DNA of 64,000 bases, taken from assembly GCA_965279475.1 (NCBI GenBank), contig CBDIIA010000002.1:558001-622000 (forward strand), in the 5' to 3' direction. Numbering within the stretch: the first letter of the stretch is position 1; each line of letters begins with the position of its first letter. Under the pieces are notes generated by a model. The model worked only from the letters and a program-made list of their open reading frames with translations. It searched no databases and was not told the DNA's origin. Shown piece by piece: positions 1 to 7,659 of this stretch. The stretch comes from Pseudorhodoferax sp965279475 (lineage in GTDB: Bacteria > Pseudomonadota > Gammaproteobacteria > Burkholderiales > Burkholderiaceae_C). The translations under genes and the position numbers were made by a program.

Positions 1-745
1 CGACCGTACGCGGCCGCGCATCACCATACCGCAAGATCTCGGCCACCTTGGTCGGGCGCTTGGTCAGCAGCAGCACCTCGTCGGCCAGGTACACCGCTTC
101 CTCCAGGTCGTGCGAGACCAGCAGCATCGTGGTGCCGGTCTGCATGAACACCTCTTGCAGCTTTTCCTTGATGAACATCGTCATCTCGAAGTCCAGCGCC
201 GAGAACGGCTCGTCCAGGAACAGCACCTCCGGGTTGGGCGCCAGTGCGCGCATGATCGAAGCCGTCTGCTGCTGCCCGCCGGACAACTCGTACGGATAGC
301 GGTTCAGGTCGAACTTGACGTCGAAGCTGGCCACCAGCTCGGCCATGCGCTTGTCGACCTCGGCCTTGGACTTGCCTTCGAGCTTCAACGGATAGGCGAT
401 GTTGTCGATGGTGCGCATCCACGGGAACATCGCTTCGCGGTAGTTCTGGAACACGTAGCCGATCTTCGTGTCCTTCAGGCTCTTGCCGTCGAACAGGATC
501 TCGCCCGCATCGATCGGCACGAGCCCGGCGATCATGTTGATCAAGGTGCTCTTGCCGCAGCCGTTGGGGCCGAACACCGACACGATCTTGTGCTTGGGGA
601 TGTCCAGGTCGAAGTTCTCGTACAGCGGCCAGCCCGCAAAGTACTTGGTCAGGCCGCGGATCGTGACGTGCGTGCCGGCAGGGCCCGGCTGGTAAGGGCG
701 CACCGGCACATCGGCGACCACGGGGGCATTCAGGACGACGCTCAT
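1..745 (-). CDS. ABC transporter ATP-binding protein, nitrate/sulfonate/taurine type (partial, 3' end off window)
   Basis: This is the cytoplasmic ATPase of an SsuB/TauB-like importer. 248 codons are visible and the C-terminus lies beyond the left edge. Walker A GPNGCGKST is at residues 59-67, the signature LSGGQ at about 154-158 and the Walker B acid pair DE at 178-179, so the catalytic core is intact. The ATG lies within ATGA, overlapping the stop of the upstream permease gene by 4 bp, so the two are translationally coupled. It is probably the fourth gene of the allophanate hydrolase operon. The imported compound is not known; context suggests a nitrogenous one that yields allophanate. Confidence 0.93.
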   Translation of the reverse strand, partial: MSVVLNAPVVADVPVRPYQPGPAGTHVTIRGLTKYFAGWPLYENFDLDIPKHKIVSVFGPNGCGKSTLINMIAGLVPIDAGEILFDGKSLKDTKIGYVFQNYREAMFPWMRTIDNIAYPLKLEGKSKAEVDKRMAELVASFDVKFDLNRYPYELSGGQQQTASIMRALAPNPEVLFLDEPFSALDFEMTMFIKEKLQEVFMQTGTTMLLVSHDLEEAVYLADEVLLLTKRPTKVAEILRYGDARPRTV

Positions 746-1572
746 CTTCCGCTCCAGTGAACGATCTTGCGTTCGGCGACCAAAAAGAGAATATTCAGCG
801 CATAGCCCAGCGCACCGGCCGCGAGGATGGCCGCGTACATGCTCTTCACGTTCAGCACCTGCTGCGCATTGATGATGCGGTTGCCCAGGCCGGCGTCGGA
901 GCCGATGAACATCTCGGCGACGATCACGATCACCAGGGCCATCGAGACCGCCGAGCGCAGCCCGACGAACGAAGGCTGCAGGCTCTCCCAGATCAGCACA
1001 TCCTTGAACACCTGCCAGCGCGACGCCCCCATCACCTTGGCCGCCATCACCCGCTGCTTGCGCGCGTTGATGACGCCGTAGGCACTGTTGAAGATCACGA
1101 TGAGAAAGGCGCCGAAGGCCGCGATGGCGACCTTGTTGATGTCCGACACGCCGAAGATCAGCAGGAACAGCGGAATCAGCGCCGACGACGGCGTGGAGCG
1201 GAAGAAGTCGATCAGGAACTCGACGCTGCGGTAGAGACGCTCGTTGCTGCCCAGCAGCACGCCCAGCGGCACGCCGACGATGGCCGCGATCAGAAAGGCC
1301 TGCACCGTGCGCCACACCGTCACCGCGAAATCGGTCAGCAGCGGGCCGCCGGCCAGGCCGGTGAGCAGCGTGGCGACGGTGTCGGCCGGTGCCGGCAGCA
1401 GGATCGGCTTGATGAAGCCGAGCCGCACCACCAGGTCCCACAGAATGAACAGCACGACCGGCCCGATGAAGGGCAGCAGCTTGTCCCACAGCGGCGGCTT
1501 GGGCACGGCCGAGGCCGCGCCGCTCGCCGGTGGCGACCAGGGCTTGGTGGCAGGGGCAACGGCTTCAGCCAT
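742..1572 (-). CDS. ABC transporter permease, SsuC/TauC-like
   Basis: This 276-aa inner-membrane permease belongs to the binding-protein-dependent transport family. A proline/alanine-rich cytoplasmic head (about 30 residues) is followed by a first membrane segment near residues 33-52, and the usual TM core extends to the C-terminus. The EAA-type loop is in the region GASRWQVFKDVLIWESL. It is translated just after the periplasmic binding protein gene, from which it is separated by 125 bp containing an intercistronic repeat, and overlaps the ATPase gene by 4 bp. The family handles nitrate, sulfonates, taurine and thiamine precursors; substrate cannot be read from sequence. Confidence 0.92.
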   Translation of the reverse strand: MAEAVAPATKPWSPPASGAASAVPKPPLWDKLLPFIGPVVLFILWDLVVRLGFIKPILLPAPADTVATLLTGLAGGPLLTDFAVTVWRTVQAFLIAAIVGVPLGVLLGSNERLYRSVEFLIDFFRSTPSSALIPLFLLIFGVSDINKVAIAAFGAFLIVIFNSAYGVINARKQRVMAAKVMGASRWQVFKDVLIWESLQPSFVGLRSAVSMALVIVIVAEMFIGSDAGLGNRIINAQQVLNVKSMYAAILAAGALGYALNILFLVAERKIVHWSGR

Positions 1573-1597
1573 GTTGGCTCTCCTTCAGTGTCGGGGA

Positions 1598-1689
1598 TAC
1601 CGTGGAGCCGGCTCTGCCGGGCCACTGGTATCGCCCCCGGTCGGGGGTTGGCGGAGCGACACGCAGTGCGCGCAGACTGGGGGCGAGCA
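1598..1689 (-). repeat. Intercistronic repeat, copy A
   Basis: About 92 bp, roughly 86% identical by eye to copy B at 13132-13224 and related to copies C (44310-44470) and D (58676-58752). In transcript sense it begins 8 nt after the stop of the binding-protein gene and ends before the permease start. It contains a CCCCC/GGGGG hairpin and a CCGGC/GCCGG hairpin. Its position between a binding-protein gene and its permease resembles the E. coli malE-malF REP arrangement, so a role in mRNA 3'-end stability or differential expression is plausible but inferred. Confidence 0.8.
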
Positions 1690-1697
1690 CCATTTTT

Positions 1698-2714
1698 TCA
1701 ACCTTTGTACAGAAGGCCGTCGACGGGCACCTTCTTCTCGAAGATGCCCTTCTCGGTGAACAGGTCGTAGAACTTCTGGAAGTAGGCGACGTCGCTCGGC
1801 TTGAACTCGTTGTAGAGCATGTACGACGCGAGCGGCACTTCGGCGGTGAGCGGGCCTTCGATGGCGGTGTAGCCCTTCATGAACTGGCGCGCTTCGGCGG
1901 GGTGGGTGCGCACCAGCTCGACGCCGCGCGCATAGGCCGCGATGAACTTCTTCGTCTGCTCGGGGTTCTTCTTGATGAACTCGGAGGTCAGGCTGGCCGC
2001 GCCGCCATGCCAGGGCGCCATCGGATCGCCCAGGATGTACTTGGCCACCACACCGGCCTCGATCACGCGCGTGGTGCCGTTCATGCGGCCGATGGTGCCC
2101 GTGGGCTCCAGCGTGTAGCAGGCATCGACCTGGCCGGCGACCAGCGCTGCGACGTGCTGGCCGATGGGCAGCTCGCTCACCGTGGTGCCGCTGGCGCCGG
2201 CGCGCTCGAGCATGGTCTTGCACAGCGTGACGTTCTGGATGCCGGGACCGGAGGCGACCTTTTTTCCCTTCAGGTCGGCCATGGTCTTGATCGGGCTGTC
2301 CTTGGCGGTGATGAACTCGTCGAGCACGAACTTGGCGTTGCTCGGGTTGGTGCAGAAGATCTTGAACAGGCCCGGTTGCGCGATCTCGCCGATGGCGAGG
2401 TTGGCCGAGCCGGTGCCGTTGGAACTGCCATCGGAGCGGCCCGACAGCATCGCCTCCATCACCTGCTGCGCACCGGCGAACTTGAGCGGCTCCACATCGA
2501 GGCCAGCCTCCTTGAAATAACCCTTGTCGACCGCGGCGAAGAACGGCAGGCCGGCCGCCACCGGCCAGAAGCCGATGCGGATCTTCGGGCCGGCCTGGGC
2601 GTGCACCGCCGGTGCGCCCAAGACGCCCAAGGCCGTGCCTGCGGCGGCGGACTTCAGGAGGCGGCGTCGCAATGCGGACGCGGCAGTGGGAACGGCAGAT
2701 CGGTCAAGGTGCAT
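1698..2714 (-). CDS. ABC transporter substrate-binding protein, NMT1/SsuA-like
   Basis: This 338-aa periplasmic binding protein starts with a twin-arginine-like leader (RRRLLKSAAAGTALG) ending near AVHAQA. The mature part opens KIRIGFWPVAAGLPFFAA and contains GYFKEAGLDVE, typical of the NMT1/THI5 and nitrate/sulfonate binding families. The ATG at 2714 is chosen because it places the leader at the N-terminus. It lies 56 bp downstream of the allophanate hydrolase gene and upstream of permease and ATPase genes, forming one operon. The ligand is unknown; biuret, guanidine-like or other urea-related nitrogen compounds would fit the neighbouring enzyme, which is inference only. Confidence 0.9.
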   Translation of the reverse strand: MHLDRSAVPTAASALRRRLLKSAAAGTALGVLGAPAVHAQAGPKIRIGFWPVAAGLPFFAAVDKGYFKEAGLDVEPLKFAGAQQVMEAMLSGRSDGSSNGTGSANLAIGEIAQPGLFKIFCTNPSNAKFVLDEFITAKDSPIKTMADLKGKKVASGPGIQNVTLCKTMLERAGASGTTVSELPIGQHVAALVAGQVDACYTLEPTGTIGRMNGTTRVIEAGVVAKYILGDPMAPWHGGAASLTSEFIKKNPEQTKKFIAAYARGVELVRTHPAEARQFMKGYTAIEGPLTAEVPLASYMLYNEFKPSDVAYFQKFYDLFTEKGIFEKKVPVDGLLYKG

Positions 2715-2770
2715 GAGAACTCTCCAGCAAAAGAAACAGGAAGGGTCGGGATGAAGGCCGGCCGGCAGGG

Positions 2771-4522
2771 TCAGGTGCCGGCCTTGAGGGAAGCGATGTA
2801 GGCGCGCCAGCCACCGAGCTCGCTGATGTCGAGCGCGCCTGCGAGCGCCTGCGGCTCGCAGATGAAGCCTTGCAGCTGGCTGCCATCGGCCAGCGACAGC
2901 GTGCCGATGCCCAGCGGCGGCGGGATCAGCGCGACAAACGAGCCGTACTGCTCGACCGGCATCGACCACACCTCCACCAGGATCGGCACGCCGGTCCCGG
3001 CCACCACGCGCAGCAGGCCCGGCTTGGGCGGCACGGTGCCGGGCAGCGCGAACAGGCGGTAGTCAGGGGCGGTTTCGGTGGCCCGCACCAGCGTGGCGCC
3101 GCGTTCGGTCAGTTGGCTGTTCAACGGCATGCCCGACAGATGCGCGCCCACCACCACCACCTGCACCTGGCGCGCCGCCTGCAGCGCAGCAATGGGCTGG
3201 GGCGCGGGCAGCGGCAGGTCGAGCGCACCCTGGCGCAGGCCGGTGGCATGGTGGTAACGCTGGCCCAGGTCGGCCAGCTGCCAGTCGCTGCCGCAGGGGC
3301 CGATCAGCGTGATGCCGAACGGCAGGCCATCGGGCCGGATCGTGCTGGGCACCGAGATCGCCGCATAGTCGAGCAGATTGACGAAGTTGGTGTAGGCGCC
3401 CAGGTTGCGGTTGAGCGCCACCGGGTCGGCCTGCATCTGGGCGATGGTGTAGTGCGTGGGCGCGGTGGGCACCAGCAGCACATCGATGCCCTGCCAGATC
3501 TCGGCCGCCTGCTGGCCGAACGCGCGCAGCTTGGTCTGCGCCTCGCACATGTCGGCGGCGCTGTAGCCACGGCCACTTTCCAGGATGCCGCGCACCGGCT
3601 CGACGATCTCGTCGGCATGCGCATCGACGAAACCGCGCACGGCGGCGTAGCGCTCGGCGACCAGCGCGCTTTCGTACAGCAGCGCGGCGGCGCCGGCCAG
3701 CGGTGCGTAGTCGATGTCGACCCGCGTGCCGCCCAGCGCGCACAGCTTGTCGATCGCCTGGTCGAACGCGGCTTCGGCCGCGGCATCGCCGAAGAACGCA
3801 CGGTCGGTCGGCACGCCGAAGCGGAAAGCCGCAGGGAAAGCCTGCGTCGCCATCGTCAGCTGACGCGAGTAGGGGTCCTGCACGTCGTAGCCGCTGGCCA
3901 CGGCCAGCACCCGCACCGCCACGTCGACCGTGCGCGCGAAGATCGACACGCAGTCGACGCTCTGCGCGGCCGGCACCACGCCCTTGGCGCTGATCAGCCC
4001 CTTGGACGGCTTGATGCCGACGATGTTGTTCAACCCGGCCGGCACGCGACCCGAACCGGCGGTGTCGGTGCCCAGCGCAAAGTCGACCTGGCCGGTCGCG
4101 ACCACGTAGGCCGAGCCCGAACTCGAGCCGCCCGACACATAGGCCGGGTCGAAGGCATTGGGCACCGGGCCGTAGGGTGAACGCGTGCCGTTCAGGCCGC
4201 AGGCAAACTGGTCGAGGTTGGTCTTGCCATGCAGCGCCGCACCTGCGTCGAGCAGTTTCTGCACCACGGTGGCGTGCGCCACCGGCTCGAACGCAAAGGC
4301 TGGGCAGGCGGCCGTCGTCGGGAAGCCGGCCGCGTCGATGTTGTCCTTGACCGCGAAATCCAGGCCGCTGAGCGCGCCGCCGGCGCCACGGATGACCGGC
4401 TGCGCCGCCCGCGAGATCCAGGCGTTCTCGGGTTTGCCCGTGCCGCGATCGCCCGGCGCGCCATCGGCCGGCGAGGTCTGGAATATGGAAGAACTGACTT
4501 GCACCACTTTAAAGCATCCCAA
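2771..4522 (-). CDS. atzF: Allophanate hydrolase (AtzF/DUR2-type amidase)
   Basis: It hydrolyses allophanate to ammonia and CO2, the last step of urea-carboxylase, biuret and cyanuric-acid routes. The amidase-signature core is clear: catalytic Lys at K59 (AVKDN), Ser-rich motif GGSSSGS at 131-137 and the nucleophile motif DTAGSGR at 153-159. The C-terminal third carries the second domain typical of AtzF (motif VVGAHLSGMPLNSQL). At about 583 aa it is somewhat short at the N-terminus. No ATG exists upstream of the core; the candidates are TTG 4522 and GTG 4507 or 4504, so the start is unresolved. It is the first gene of an operon with an ABC importer. Confidence 0.9.
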   Translation of the reverse strand: MGCFKVVQVSSSIFQTSPADGAPGDRGTGKPENAWISRAAQPVIRGAGGALSGLDFAVKDNIDAAGFPTTAACPAFAFEPVAHATVVQKLLDAGAALHGKTNLDQFACGLNGTRSPYGPVPNAFDPAYVSGGSSSGSAYVVATGQVDFALGTDTAGSGRVPAGLNNIVGIKPSKGLISAKGVVPAAQSVDCVSIFARTVDVAVRVLAVASGYDVQDPYSRQLTMATQAFPAAFRFGVPTDRAFFGDAAAEAAFDQAIDKLCALGGTRVDIDYAPLAGAAALLYESALVAERYAAVRGFVDAHADEIVEPVRGILESGRGYSAADMCEAQTKLRAFGQQAAEIWQGIDVLLVPTAPTHYTIAQMQADPVALNRNLGAYTNFVNLLDYAAISVPSTIRPDGLPFGITLIGPCGSDWQLADLGQRYHHATGLRQGALDLPLPAPQPIAALQAARQVQVVVVGAHLSGMPLNSQLTERGATLVRATETAPDYRLFALPGTVPPKPGLLRVVAGTGVPILVEVWSMPVEQYGSFVALIPPPLGIGTLSLADGSQLQGFICEPQALAGALDISELGGWRAYIASLKAGT

Positions 4523-4534
4523 CTTGTGTACAAG
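4523..4534 (-). promoter_or_regulatory. Possible GntR-type operator upstream of allophanate hydrolase
   Basis: CTTGT-N2-ACAAG is a 5-bp-arm inverted repeat matching the TTGTNNACAA pattern common for FadR/VanR-subfamily GntR regulators. On the minus strand it overlaps a weak promoter-like TTGTAC - 16 bp - TAAAGT. It directly precedes the putative TTG start. No matching GntR gene is adjacent within this window, so the regulator is unidentified. Confidence 0.4.
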
Positions 4535-4867
4535 ATGTGATGCAAGCGTCGTGCCAGGTGGTGTGGCCCTTGTTCGTCGCTGTTTAGCAGAAGACCGGCC
4601 AACCTTGGGGCGCTTGAAGCCAGGGCAGGCGGTGGTTCACCCCTCCTCCACCACGCAGAGCGCTGGGGTGGGTGGTGTGGACATGCGGGCGCAGGCTCCA
4701 TTCGCGGAGCACCCGGTGGTCGCACTCGCAGAGCCGCGATGAGACACACAGCGCCAGACCCAAAACGCGCCTCGCCGCGAGCGTGAGCCGGAGAACGCAT
4801 GTCCGCACCGCCCGCCCCTTCAAGGCGCAGCGTTCGTGCTACCAAAACGAAACCAACGTCTCCAGCC
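4535..4867. other. Intergenic region without recognisable gene
   Basis: About 330 bp between the allophanate hydrolase 5' end and the HD-domain gene 3' end. It contains GC-rich short inverted repeats (for example CACCCC...GGGGTG around 4638-4675). Short open frames here have no convincing start, ribosome site or family motif. I looked for the conserved ykkC guanidine-riboswitch core in it and did not see one. Confidence 0.5.
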
Positions 4868-5497
4868 TCAATCCGCCAGACGCGCGACCGACCTCCGCAG
4901 ATTCTCCCGCGCCGCCTCCTCCAGCAAGCTGAAGAAGTAAGCCGTGTGGTACAGGCGAGGCCGCGCCAGAAACGCCGACAGCAGCGTGCGCCGCCGCGTC
5001 CGGAAGGCCGCCTCCGGCACCTGCGCGTATTCCTGCCGCACCTGGCGCTCGTAGACATCGAAGCGCTCGGCCGACGCCCCCAGGATCGCCAGGTCCACGT
5101 CGACCAGCAGTTGCGCGTCGGGGGCCACCGGCGCCGTTGCATGCTGGGTCGCCATCACCAGCCCGTGCACGCGGTCGGCGGGCGCCTGCGCCGCCCCGGC
5201 GGCCAGCAGGGTCTGCCGCGCCCAGAGCGCGCTGCGCAGTTCGTTGTCGTGCCGATCGAGCGCGTAGACCGCGTCGTGGAACCACAGCGCGGCCTCGACC
5301 TCGCCGGGCTGCTGCGCCATGGGCAGCACGGGTTCGAGCTGGGTGAGGCATTCGCCCAGGTGCTCGAGCGTGTGGTACACGCGCTGCGGCTCCCGGTAGC
5401 AGGCCAGCAGACGGTGGAACAGCTCTTCGTCCGGGTCATGGGCACCCAGCGTGCCCAGCGCCCGGAGCCACGATCTGCGAAACGCCGTTTCGTCCAT
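4868..5497 (-). CDS. HD-superfamily predicted metal-dependent phosphohydrolase
   Basis: This 209-aa cytoplasmic protein resembles the COG4339 family (predicted metal-dependent HD phosphohydrolases). The visible pattern is YHTLEHLGE near residues 40-48, WFHDAVY near 72-78 (the HD pair) and a late DVDLAILG, as in that family. The natural substrate of this family is not established. The ATG at 5497 is 7 nt beyond the stop of the NYN-domain gene, so both are in one operon. Starting further upstream would only add residues overlapping the NYN frame. Confidence 0.85.
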   Translation of the reverse strand: MDETAFRRSWLRALGTLGAHDPDEELFHRLLACYREPQRVYHTLEHLGECLTQLEPVLPMAQQPGEVEAALWFHDAVYALDRHDNELRSALWARQTLLAAGAAQAPADRVHGLVMATQHATAPVAPDAQLLVDVDLAILGASAERFDVYERQVRQEYAQVPEAAFRTRRRTLLSAFLARPRLYHTAYFFSLLEEAARENLRRSVARLAD

Positions 5498-5504
5498 GCG
5501 GGCC

Positions 5505-6038
5505 TTACCTGCCGATGGCCGGCACCATGTCTTCGAGCCACAGCACGTTGTCGGAGTACGACTGCAGGTCGGTCGACAGGTTAGCCTGCGAGCCGCTGAC
5601 CCAGACCTCCTTGTGCCGCTCCGACTTGACGTACGAGATCGCGTCCTCGAAGTCGCCGTCACCGGCCGAGAGGATCAGCCGGTCGTACACGTTCTGCACC
5701 GCCAACTTGATGATCAGCGTGGCGATGCCGACGTCCACGCCCTTCTGCACATGGCGGTCGAACATGTGCTTGCAGTTCGGGCAGGTGCTGTGGAAGTCCT
5801 TCAGCTGGTAGAGCTGCACACGCAGCTTGGGCCCCTTGGGCGGCGCCGACTTGATCCAGGTGTGGAAGGCGTTGTGCGCGTCGGTGATCGGGTCGGGCGT
5901 GGAGTTGAGGTAGTAGCTCTCGTAGATCGGCCCGCCGTTCAGGCGCACCATCTCGTTCTTCAGCTTCAGATAGTCGAACGGCGTGGTCTTTCCGAAGTTG
6001 AAAAGGTAGGCGCCGTCGATGATCCACACAGTCTTCAT
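5505..6038 (-). CDS. NYN-domain (LabA/DUF88-like) putative ribonuclease
   Basis: This 177-aa protein has the PIN-like NYN fold: an N-terminal acidic strand TVWIIDGAYLF with D9, central KGVDVGIAT and late SAGDGDFEDAI, which together supply the acidic metal site. A CPNC pair in the middle could bind zinc or stabilise the fold. Family members are RNases or RNA-processing factors in several bacteria, but no target is known for this one. It is the promoter-proximal partner of the HD hydrolase gene (7-nt gap). The ATG at 6038 is preceded by GGAGCAAGA, a usable ribosome site. Confidence 0.85.
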   Translation of the reverse strand: MKTVWIIDGAYLFNFGKTTPFDYLKLKNEMVRLNGGPIYESYYLNSTPDPITDAHNAFHTWIKSAPPKGPKLRVQLYQLKDFHSTCPNCKHMFDRHVQKGVDVGIATLIIKLAVQNVYDRLILSAGDGDFEDAISYVKSERHKEVWVSGSQANLSTDLQSYSDNVLWLEDMVPAIGR

Positions 6039-6076
6039 TCTTGCTCCGGGAAATCAGCCGATGGTAGGCGCTGCCG

Positions 6077-6460
6077 TCAGGAGCGTTTGCGCGCCGTGAC
6101 CTCGATCTCGATCTTCATCCGCGGGTCGGCCAGGCCGGCCGAGATCATCATCGCCGCCGGCCGCACCTCGCCCAGGTACTGGCGCATCACCGGCCAGCAT
6201 TGCGGGAACAGTGCGCCGTCAGGCAGCACGTAGTTCACGCGCACCACGTCGGCCAGGCTGGAACCGGCCTGCGCCAGGGCGGCCGCGATGTTGCGGAAGC
6301 ACTGGTCGGTCTGCTGCACGATGTCGTCGGCGATCGTCATCGTGGCGTAGTCGAAGCCGGTCGTGCCCGAGACGAACACCCACTCGCCGTCGACCACGGC
6401 GCGCGAGTAGCCCATCTGGTCTTCGAAGGTGGAGCCGGAGCTGATCAATGTTCTGGCCAT
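6077..6460 (-). CDS. RidA/YjgF/UK114 family protein
   Basis: This 127-aa protein has the RidA fold pattern: VSGTTGFD near residue 32, FRNIAAALAQAGSSLADVVRVNYVL in the centre and a terminal IEIEVTARK. Archetypal RidA deaminates reactive enamines and imines from PLP enzymes; the conserved Arg in VVRVNYV is present, but the C-terminal region differs from canonical RidA, so it may be an Rid2-7 subgroup member. The start at 6460 (MARTLISS) matches family length and has AAGAGAG upstream; a further upstream ATG would add only 8 residues. Confidence 0.88.
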   Translation of the reverse strand: MARTLISSGSTFEDQMGYSRAVVDGEWVFVSGTTGFDYATMTIADDIVQQTDQCFRNIAAALAQAGSSLADVVRVNYVLPDGALFPQCWPVMRQYLGEVRPAAMMISAGLADPRMKIEIEVTARKRS

Positions 6461-6569
6461 GAGGTCACTCTCTTGGGTGCGCATGCCCGGCGCAACACGG
6501 CCGGGCCGATGGTCGCCGCATTGTGAACCACGGCACGGGCCGCGTCCGCGGCCAGGGCACCGCCATCGT

Positions 6570-7001
6570 TCACTGATCGGGGATCAGCCGCTTGCCGAAA
6601 CTCACGGCTTCGTCGGGCAGGTAGCCGAGGTGGCGGTAGAACGCGATGACCGCGGTGTTGGTCGAGCGCACCTGCAGATTGAGCTTGGGGCAGCCCGCCG
6701 CCGTCAGCCACCGTTCGGCCGCCTGCATCAGCTGTGCACCGTAGCCGCGCCCCTGGTGCGAGGGCGCCACCGCCAGGTAGTTGACCCAGCCGCGGTGGCC
6801 GTCGTAGCCGACCATGATGCTGGCCACCACGGCCCCGTCGGCCACCCCCACCTGAAACCACTCGCGCTGCACCGCCAGCTTGCGCGCGATGTCCTTGTGC
6901 GGATCGTTCCAGGGACGCGTCAGGCCGCAGGCTTGCCAGAGCGCCACCACGGCGGCCTCGTCGGGTTCTTGGAAGGGGCGGATCTGCAGGGCGTCGGACA
7001 T
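6570..7001 (-). CDS. ypeA: GNAT family acetyltransferase, YpeA type
   Basis: This 143-aa cytoplasmic N-acetyltransferase aligns by eye along its whole length with E. coli YpeA: ACGLTRPWNDPHKDI, GYDGHRGWVNYLAV, the acetyl-CoA loop HQGRGYGAQL, GCPKLNLQV, and a terminal GKRLI. The biological substrate of YpeA is not established. It stands alone between the rid gene and an exported cupin gene, with about 70 bp on the downstream side and 75 bp on the upstream side. Confidence 0.92.
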   Translation of the reverse strand: MSDALQIRPFQEPDEAAVVALWQACGLTRPWNDPHKDIARKLAVQREWFQVGVADGAVVASIMVGYDGHRGWVNYLAVAPSHQGRGYGAQLMQAAERWLTAAGCPKLNLQVRSTNTAVIAFYRHLGYLPDEAVSFGKRLIPDQ

Positions 7002-7075
7002 GGCAACCGGGGTGTCATCCGCGCCGGGATGGCGCGCCCTTGCATTGCATCACAGACCGCCGCAGCGGCCGGCGG

Positions 7076-7546
7076 TCAGTTGACGAACACCGTGTCGTCG
7101 CGTGGCTGCGGCGGCAGCTTGATCGCGATGGCCTTGACCGGGCCCGCGGTCACGATGGTGCCGCCGTGCGCCGTTCCCTTGGGGATGATGATCAACGTGC
7201 CGGCCTTGAACTCCTTGCGCTCGCCGCCCAGCCACATCGCGCCGCTGCCTTCGATGATGTACTGGATCTCATCGGTCTTCGGGTGGATGTGCTTGGCCAC
7301 GTTGCCCGACTGGATGCCGACCGTGCCGCTGTCGGTGACCACGAAGCCGCGTGCATTCATCTCGGCGTTGGGCGTGGTCGGCAGATCGGCATGCTTCAAC
7401 GCCATCAGATCGATCATCGCCGGCGCCAGCGGCGCGGCCTGGGCATGGGCGTCGGAGATCAGGTGCTCGGCCATCGGCGAGACGAAGAGGCCGGCGGTAA
7501 AGGCAACGGCGATGGCAAGCCCGAAGGCGGTGGTGCTGTGGCGCAT
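7076..7546 (-). CDS. Exported cupin-domain protein
   Basis: This 156-aa protein has an N-terminal signal peptide (hydrophobic stretch at about residues 7-22, likely cleavage after AHAQA), then a single small cupin barrel. The metal-type motif is visible as KHIHPKTDEIQYIIEG with a second motif PKGTAHGGT. Periplasmic single-domain cupins can be dioxygenases, isomerases or binding proteins, and no activity can be assigned. It is monocistronic by position, convergent with nothing close, with 113 bp to the next gene. Confidence 0.85.
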   Translation of the reverse strand: MRHSTTAFGLAIAVAFTAGLFVSPMAEHLISDAHAQAAPLAPAMIDLMALKHADLPTTPNAEMNARGFVVTDSGTVGIQSGNVAKHIHPKTDEIQYIIEGSGAMWLGGERKEFKAGTLIIIPKGTAHGGTIVTAGPVKAIAIKLPPQPRDDTVFVN

Positions 7547-7659
7547 GGTGTTTTCCTGGTGATGTTGGGATGCGAGCCGCGCCGAGTATGCGGCGAGAGC
7601 CGGGGCAGCTGTCAACGGGCGAACCCGTAGGGCGCCACGGCGCCGCATCCCGGCACCCC

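Noticed and set aside
4535..4867. Guanidine-type riboswitch upstream of allophanate hydrolase
   Set aside because: The pathway context made this likely, but the conserved ykkC core was not found on the minus strand.
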